A DNA stretch of 64,000 bases, from NCBI GenBank assembly GCA_963717375.1, contig OY970329.1:434001-498000 (forward strand). The letters are read 5' to 3'. The translations under genes were made by a program, and so were the position numbers. This DNA comes from VRUE01 sp963717375 (GTDB lineage: Bacteria; Actinomycetota; Thermoleophilia; Solirubrobacterales; 70-9). Under the pieces are notes generated by a model that was not told the origin of the DNA, did not search any database, and worked only from the letters and a program-made list of their open reading frames with translations. Each line of letters starts with the position of its first letter. The stretch's first letter is position 1. Positions 45,761 to 64,000 of the stretch are shown in pieces.

Positions 45761-48700
45761 TCATGCCCCCCCGAACTCCTCGTCGATCAGCTCGAACATC
45801 TCCTCGTGCGACATCGCGCCGAGGTCCTCCGCCGGCGCCTCGGCCTCGGGGCCGTCGAGACCGGCGAGGTCGACCAGCAGCGAGCGCAGGCGGGCGGCCG
45901 TCTGCTCGCGAGCTTCGCCGGCCGGGCCGAGCGAGGCGATCGCGGCTTCGAGGCCGACGAGGGCCTCCCCCACCTGCGCCCCGGCAAAGTCCTCGGCGAG
46001 CGTCTCGCTGTCGGGGGCGATCTCTTCCAGCAGGTGGGCGGCCAGCGCCGCCGCCGAGGGGTAGTCAAAGACGAGAGTCGGCGCCAGGCGCAGGCCGGTG
46101 GCGGCGCCGAGGCGATTGCGCAGCTCGACCGCGCCGAGCGAGTCGAGGCCGAGCTCCTGGAAGGGAAGGTCGGGCTCTACCGCGGCGGCGGAGGCGTGGC
46201 CGAGCGCGGTCGCCGCGTGTCCCCTGACCAGCTCGAGTACGACGGCGCCGCGCTCCGCTTCCGGGGTCGCGGCCAGCCGCGCCGTCAGCGCCGCGGCCTC
46301 GTCGTTGCCGCCGGCTAGCGGGACCAGCCCGCTCAGCACCACAGGCAGCGACCCGGCCGCCGCCTGCCCGCGCAGCGCCGCCAGGTCGAGTGACATCGGC
46401 GCCAAGGCCGGCTCGGGAAGCGCCAGGGCGGCATCGAAGAGGTCGAGCAGCCGCTCCGAGGGCATCGGCACGAAGCCCATGCGGATCAGCCGGGCGATGA
46501 CCGACTCGTCGAGGTCGCCGGTCATCTGGCTCGGCTTCGCCCAACCCCCCCAAGCCAGCGAGACCCCGGCCAATCCCCGCGCCTTGCGGTGAGCGGCAAG
46601 CGCATCGAGGAACGCGTTGGCGGCGGCGTAGTTGGCCTGGGCCGGGGTGCCGAGCAGTCCCGCGGCTGAAGAGAAGAGGACGAACTGGGAGAGCTCCGTC
46701 TCCGCGGTCAGCTCATGCAGGTGCCAGGCGGCCTCGGCCTTGGGGGCGAGGACGGCTGCGAGACGGTCTGGGTCGAGCGCCTCCAGCACGCCGTCATCGA
46801 GGACCGCGGCGGAGTGGATCACCGCTCCCAGCGGGTGCTCCTTGGGGATCGAGTCGATTGCTTGCTTGAGCTGGGTGCGATCGGAGACGTCGCAAGCGAG
46901 GGCGGTGGCGCTTGTGCCCAGCTCCCCCAGCTCGGCGATCAGCTCGGTTACGCCGGGGGCATCGGGGCCACGGCGGCTGAGCAAGAGCAGGTTGCGGGCA
47001 CCGTGCTCGCTTGCGAGGTGGCGGGCGATCAGGGCTCCCATGCCGCTGGTGCCGCCGGTGATCAACACGGTGCGGTCGGGGTCAAGCGGCTCGGGGGTGG
47101 ACTCAGCGGTTGCGGGGGCGCGGGCGAGGCGGGGCGCCAGGGCTACTCCCTCGCGCAGGGCGAGCTGGGGCTCGGTGGCGCCGAGCGCTTGCTCCAGGGC
47201 TTTAGCCGAGGCCTCGCTGCCGTCGGTGTCGATCAGCCCGAAGCGGCCGGGGTGCTCGGATTGGGCCGAGCGCAGCAGACCGCAGAGCGCTGAGCTGACC
47301 AGGTCGGGGTCCTCTCCCTCGGCGACCGAGACCGCGCCTTCGGTGAGGAAGACGAGGCGGGTCTTGGGCGGCTGATCTGCACCGAGGCGTTCCTGCAGCA
47401 GTCCAAGTGCCCGGGTGGCCTCCTCGCGGGCGGCGCCCGGCAGGCTCCCCTCGCTCCGCGCGGCGGGGCGGAAGTCGGCGATCTCAGTCTCGGATGGCTC
47501 AGAGCCTCCCGCTGCCAGCGGAGCCGGGATCCACTCGAGGCGATAGAGCGAGCGGCCGCGAGCGGCGGCCTTGAGCTGGGCGGGGTCGACAGGGCGCACG
47601 TCGACCGAGCCGATCGCGAAGGCCTCCGCACCGGAGGCGTCATAGGCGGTGAGGCCCTCGGCGCCGATGCGGACCCGCAGTGCGGAGGCGCCGGGGGTTG
47701 AGAGGCGGACGTCGCGCCAGGCGAAGGGGAGCATCGGTTCCCCGCCCTCTCCCGAGAGGCGATAGTCGAGCTCGGCGTGAAAGGCGCTGTCGAGAAGGGC
47801 CGGGTGAAGGTTGAAGCGCGGGGCCTCCTGGCCCTGCTCCTCACTTAGGCAGACCTCGGCGAGAACCTCCTCGCCCGAACGCCAGGCGGCGTCGAGGCCC
47901 TGGAAGGCCGGGCCGTACTCGAAGCCGGCCCCGGCGAGGCGGTCGTAGAGCCCCTCGACATCGATCGCCTCCGCGCCCTCGGGGGGCCAAGCGGCAAGCG
48001 GCTCGGCCGGGCCGGACGCCTCGTACACGGCCAGTCCCTGCGCCTGCAGGATCCATTCCCCGGCCTCCTCCGCGGCGCTGCCGCGGGCCCGCGAGAAGAC
48101 CGAGAGCGGACGCTCACCCCCCTCGGTCGCCGCGCCGAGCGAGACTTGGAGCTGAACCGAGCCCTGCTCGGGGATCACCAGCGGGGCCGACACGGTCAGC
48201 TCGGCCAGGGCCTGGCAGCCGGCGCGCGCCGCGGCCGCGAGGGCGAGCTCGATGTAGGCGCTGCCGGGCAGCAAGGCGACACCGGCGACGGCGTGGTCGG
48301 CGAGCCAGGGGTGGGTCGCCAGCGAGACCGAGCCGGTGAGGACGACGCCCTCTCCCCCGGCCGAGTCGACGACCGCCGCCAGCAGCGGATGCTCGGCGTC
48401 GTCGAGGCCGGCGGCGCCGAGGCTCCCCGCACTAGTTCCGGAGGCGAGCCAGTAGCGCGACCGCTGGAACGGATAGGTCGGCAGGGGCACGCGCCGGACG
48501 CCGCTGCCGGCAAAGAAGGCCTCCCAGTCGAGCTCGGCGCCGGCGGCGTGGGCGCGGGCCAGGGCCGCGGTCAGCGCCGGCGCCTCGGCGCGGTCCCGGC
48601 GCAGGGTCGGGATCGCGACCGCGGCGCCGTCCTCGCCGACCTCCTCCAGGCACTCCCGCGCCATCGCGCTGAGCACCGCGTCGGGCCCGAGCTCGAGGTA

Positions 48701-51168
48701 GGTGCCGGCGCCGTCGGCCCTGAGCGTGGCGACCGCGTCGGCGAAGCGAACCGGGGCCCGAACCTGCGCGAGCCAGTAGGCCGGGTCGGTTGCCTCGGCC
48801 GCACTGAGCAGCTTCCCGCTGACGCCCGAGACGATCGGGATCGCCGGCTCGCTGTAGGTGAGCGCTTCCGCCACCGCGGCGAAGTCGGCCAACATCGGCT
48901 CGATCAGCGGCGAGTGAAAGGCGTGGCTGACCGGCAGGCGCTTGGTCTTCCTTCCCTGTCCCCGCCAGTGCTGCTCCAGCTTCTCGACCGCCTCGTGCTC
49001 GCCCGAGGCGACCGTGGCCGTGGGACCGTTGATCGCGGCGATCGCCAGCTTCGCCCCGGCGAAGTCCTCGAGGCTGGCGGCGAGCTCGGCCTCGGTCGCG
49101 GCGATCGCCACCATCGCTCCGCCCTCCGGCAGCTCGCCCATCAACCGCCCGCGCACGGCGACCAGCCTGGCCGCATCGGGCAGCGAGAAGACCCCGGCGA
49201 CGTGGGCGGCGCTGATCTCGCCAATCGAGTGGCCGGCGAGCAGGTCGGGTGCGAGACCCAGCGACTCGACCGCGCGAAAGAGGGCGACCTCGACCGCGAA
49301 GAGGGCGGGCTGGGCAAGGGCGGTGTGATCGAGGGCGGTGGCAGCCTCCTCGCCCTCGCCAAAGATGGCGGCGGCCAGCGATTGCCCCAGCTCGGCGTCG
49401 AGCTGCCCGCAGGCCTCGTCGAAGGCTTCCGTGTAGGCGGGGACCGACTCGTACAGCTCCCTGCCCATCCCCAGTCGCTGCGAGCCCTGTCCAGTGAAGA
49501 GGAAGGCGAGGCGGCCGTCGCGGGCGCTCGTCGCAAAGCTGTCGACCGAGGGCTCCGCCGCGTGCAGGGCGCGCAGAGCGGCGAGCAACTGCCCGCGATC
49601 CTCGCCCAGCGCGACGCCGCGATGCTCGAAATGTGCCCGGGTGGTCAGCAGCGAGAAGGCGACGTCGGCGGGATCGAGCTCGGAACGGGCCTCGAGCTGG
49701 GCGGCGAGGCGTCCCGCCGCCTCGCGCAGCGCCGGCTCGGTCCGGGCCGAGAGGACGAAGGGGACGGGGGTCGCGGGCGGCCGCTCCGGCGCGGGCACCT
49801 CGGCCCGATCGGGTGAGGCGGGCTGCTCGAGGATCAGGTGCGCGTTGGTGCCGCTGGCGCCGAATGAGGAGACGCCGGCGCGGCGGGGCCTGGCATCGAC
49901 CTCCCACGGCTCAGCCTCGGTCAGCAGCTCAATCTGCCCCGCCTCCCAGTTGACCTTCGAGGACGGAGCGTCGACGTGCAGGGTCTTCGGCAGTGTTTCT
50001 TCGCGCATCGCCATCACCGTCTTAATCACGCCGGCAACCCCGGCCGCGGCCTGGGTGTGGCCGATGTTCGACTTGATCGAGCCGAGCTTCAGCGGGCGCT
50101 CGCGATCCTGGCCGTAGGTGGCGAGCAAGGCCCCCGCCTCGACCGGGTCGCCGAGAGTGGTGCCGGTGCCGTGGGCCTCGACCGCGTCGATGTCCTGCGC
50201 GGTCAGGCGGGCGTCGGCGAGCGCGCGGCGGATCACCCGCTCCTGCGAGGGGCCGTTGGGGGCGGTGAAGCCGTTGGAGGCGCCGTCCTGATTGATCGCC
50301 GAGCCGCGGATCGTGGCGAGGACGGCGTGACCGTTGCGCTCGGCGTCGGAGAGGCGCTCGAGCACGAGTATGCCGGCGCCCTCGGCGATGCCGACCCCGT
50401 CGGCACCCTCGGCGAAGGCCTTGCAGCGGCCGTCGGGCGAGAGGCCGCGCTGGGCGCTGAAGAAGAAGAACATCCCCGGCGTGGAGATCACGGAGACGCC
50501 GCCGGCGAGAGCCAACGAGCACTCCTCCCCGCGCAGCGCCTTGCAGGCCAGGTGCAGGGCGACCAGCGACGAGGAGCAAGCGGTGTCGACCGCGACCGCC
50601 GGGCCTTCGAGGCCGAAGGCGTAGGAGACGCGGCCGGCGACCGGACTGGCCGACATCCCCGGCACCACGCCCTGGGCGGCGTCGCCGTAGTCGCTGTACA
50701 TCACCCCGGAGAAGACCCCGGCGGGGGTTCCACGCAGCGAGCCGGGGTCGATGCCAGCGTCCTCCAGCGCTTCCCAGGAGGCTTCCAACAGCAGCCGCTG
50801 CTGGGGGTCGACGGAGAGCGCTTCGCGCGGGCTGATGCCGAAGAAGCCGGCGTCGAACTCGGTGGCGCCCTCGACGAAGCCGCCCTCGCGGACGCTGCTG
50901 GTGGCGGGGTGGCGCAGCTCGGGGTCGTAGATCCCCTCGATGTCCCAGCCGCGATCGGTGGGGAATCCCGAGATCGCATCGGTGCCGGCCGCGAGCAGGG
51001 CCCAGAGGTCCTCGGGCGAGCTCACCCCGCCGGGGTAGCGACAGCTCATGCCGACGATCGCGATCGGCTCGCTCGCCGCGTCGACGAGGCGGCGGTTCTG
51101 CAGGCGCAGGCGTTCGGTCTCCTTCAGCGAGGTGCGGAGCGCCTCGGCGACCCGCTCGGGGGAGGCCG

Positions 51169-51172
<4 letters not shown>
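45761..51172 (-). CDS. Type I modular PKS-2: single module M4
   Basis: One-module synthase of 1803 residues: N-terminal docking coiled coil (MTASPERVAEALRTSLKETE and following, about 1-32), KS (Cys199, EAHGTGT, NIGH), AT (Ser649 in GHSIGE, HAFH at 750-753, malonyl type), DH (His960 in HAVAGVALLP, Asp1128 in LLDSAFH), KR (Tyr1515, LDD, TGGTSGMG), ACP (Ser1678 in GLDSLGAVEL), and a C-terminal helical docking region ending SHEEMFELIDEEFGG. The start overlaps the PKS-1 stop as ATGA. Its N-terminal docking type differs from those of PKS-3 and PKS-4 and matches the tail of PKS-1 (DSMDLEDLIERTL), fitting the order PKS-1, PKS-2, PKS-3, PKS-4. A fully reducing-to-alkene module with no ER. Confidence 0.97.
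46540..47737. repeat. 1,198-bp direct repeat, copy in M4 (PKS-2)
   Basis: Partner of 41068-42265. Absence of even synonymous differences, against strong divergence of the neighbouring KS, AT and ACP sequence, points to very recent gene conversion or duplication rather than purifying selection. Confidence 0.95.

Positions 51173-64000
<12,828 letters not shown>

Overview
The window is a high-GC actinobacterial chromosome segment with many GTG starts and tightly overlapping operons. Gene content, gene order and the secreted 'AQATGEWK' proteins suggest the class Thermoleophilia (Solirubrobacterales-like). This placement is an inference from style, not from a marker gene.

Region 1 (1-15.4 kb) is core housekeeping, almost all on the minus strand. 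It holds the cell-shape operon mreB-mreC-mreD-mrdA (mrdA runs off the left edge), a zinc-ribbon membrane protein with ndk and maf, valS-folC followed by a 42-residue membrane microprotein, clpX, tig-clpP with a secreted M23 peptidase, and ctaG with a possible 36-residue downstream ORF. Three of these genes (folC, clpX, M23) have no ATG, GTG or TTG at the position demanded by homology and appear to start at ATA or CTG.

Region 2 (15.4-21 kb) is a small accessory stretch. It has a GH15 glucoamylase/trehalase-like enzyme, a tandem pair of A+T-richer secreted paralogues of unknown function, an ArsR-type regulator, a small winged-helix-like protein, a STAS anti-sigma-factor antagonist and a secreted RTX-like glycine/aspartate repeat protein.

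Region 3 (20.9-64 kb, minus strand, open at the right edge) is a modular type I polyketide synthase operon. Transcription runs right to left: PKS-1 (51169-64000, 5' end outside), PKS-2, PKS-3, PKS-4 with a terminal thioesterase, then a SAM methyltransferase, crotonyl-CoA carboxylase/reductase and an alpha/beta hydrolase. Seven complete modules and one partial are visible, here numbered M1-M8. Every one carries DH and KR, and none has an ER, so a polyene-type chain is predicted. AT motifs split cleanly: M2, M4 and M6 are malonyl type, while M3, M5, M7 and M8 are branched-extender type. The reductase probably supplies an alkylmalonyl-CoA. M7 has damage signs in both DH and KR, so an oxygen should remain at C5 beside the unsaturation made by M8. 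The cluster shows recent internal recombination: a perfect 1,198-bp repeat shared by M4 and M5, and a near-identical block of about 1.98 kb shared by M3 and M7. The loading module and early modules lie beyond the window.
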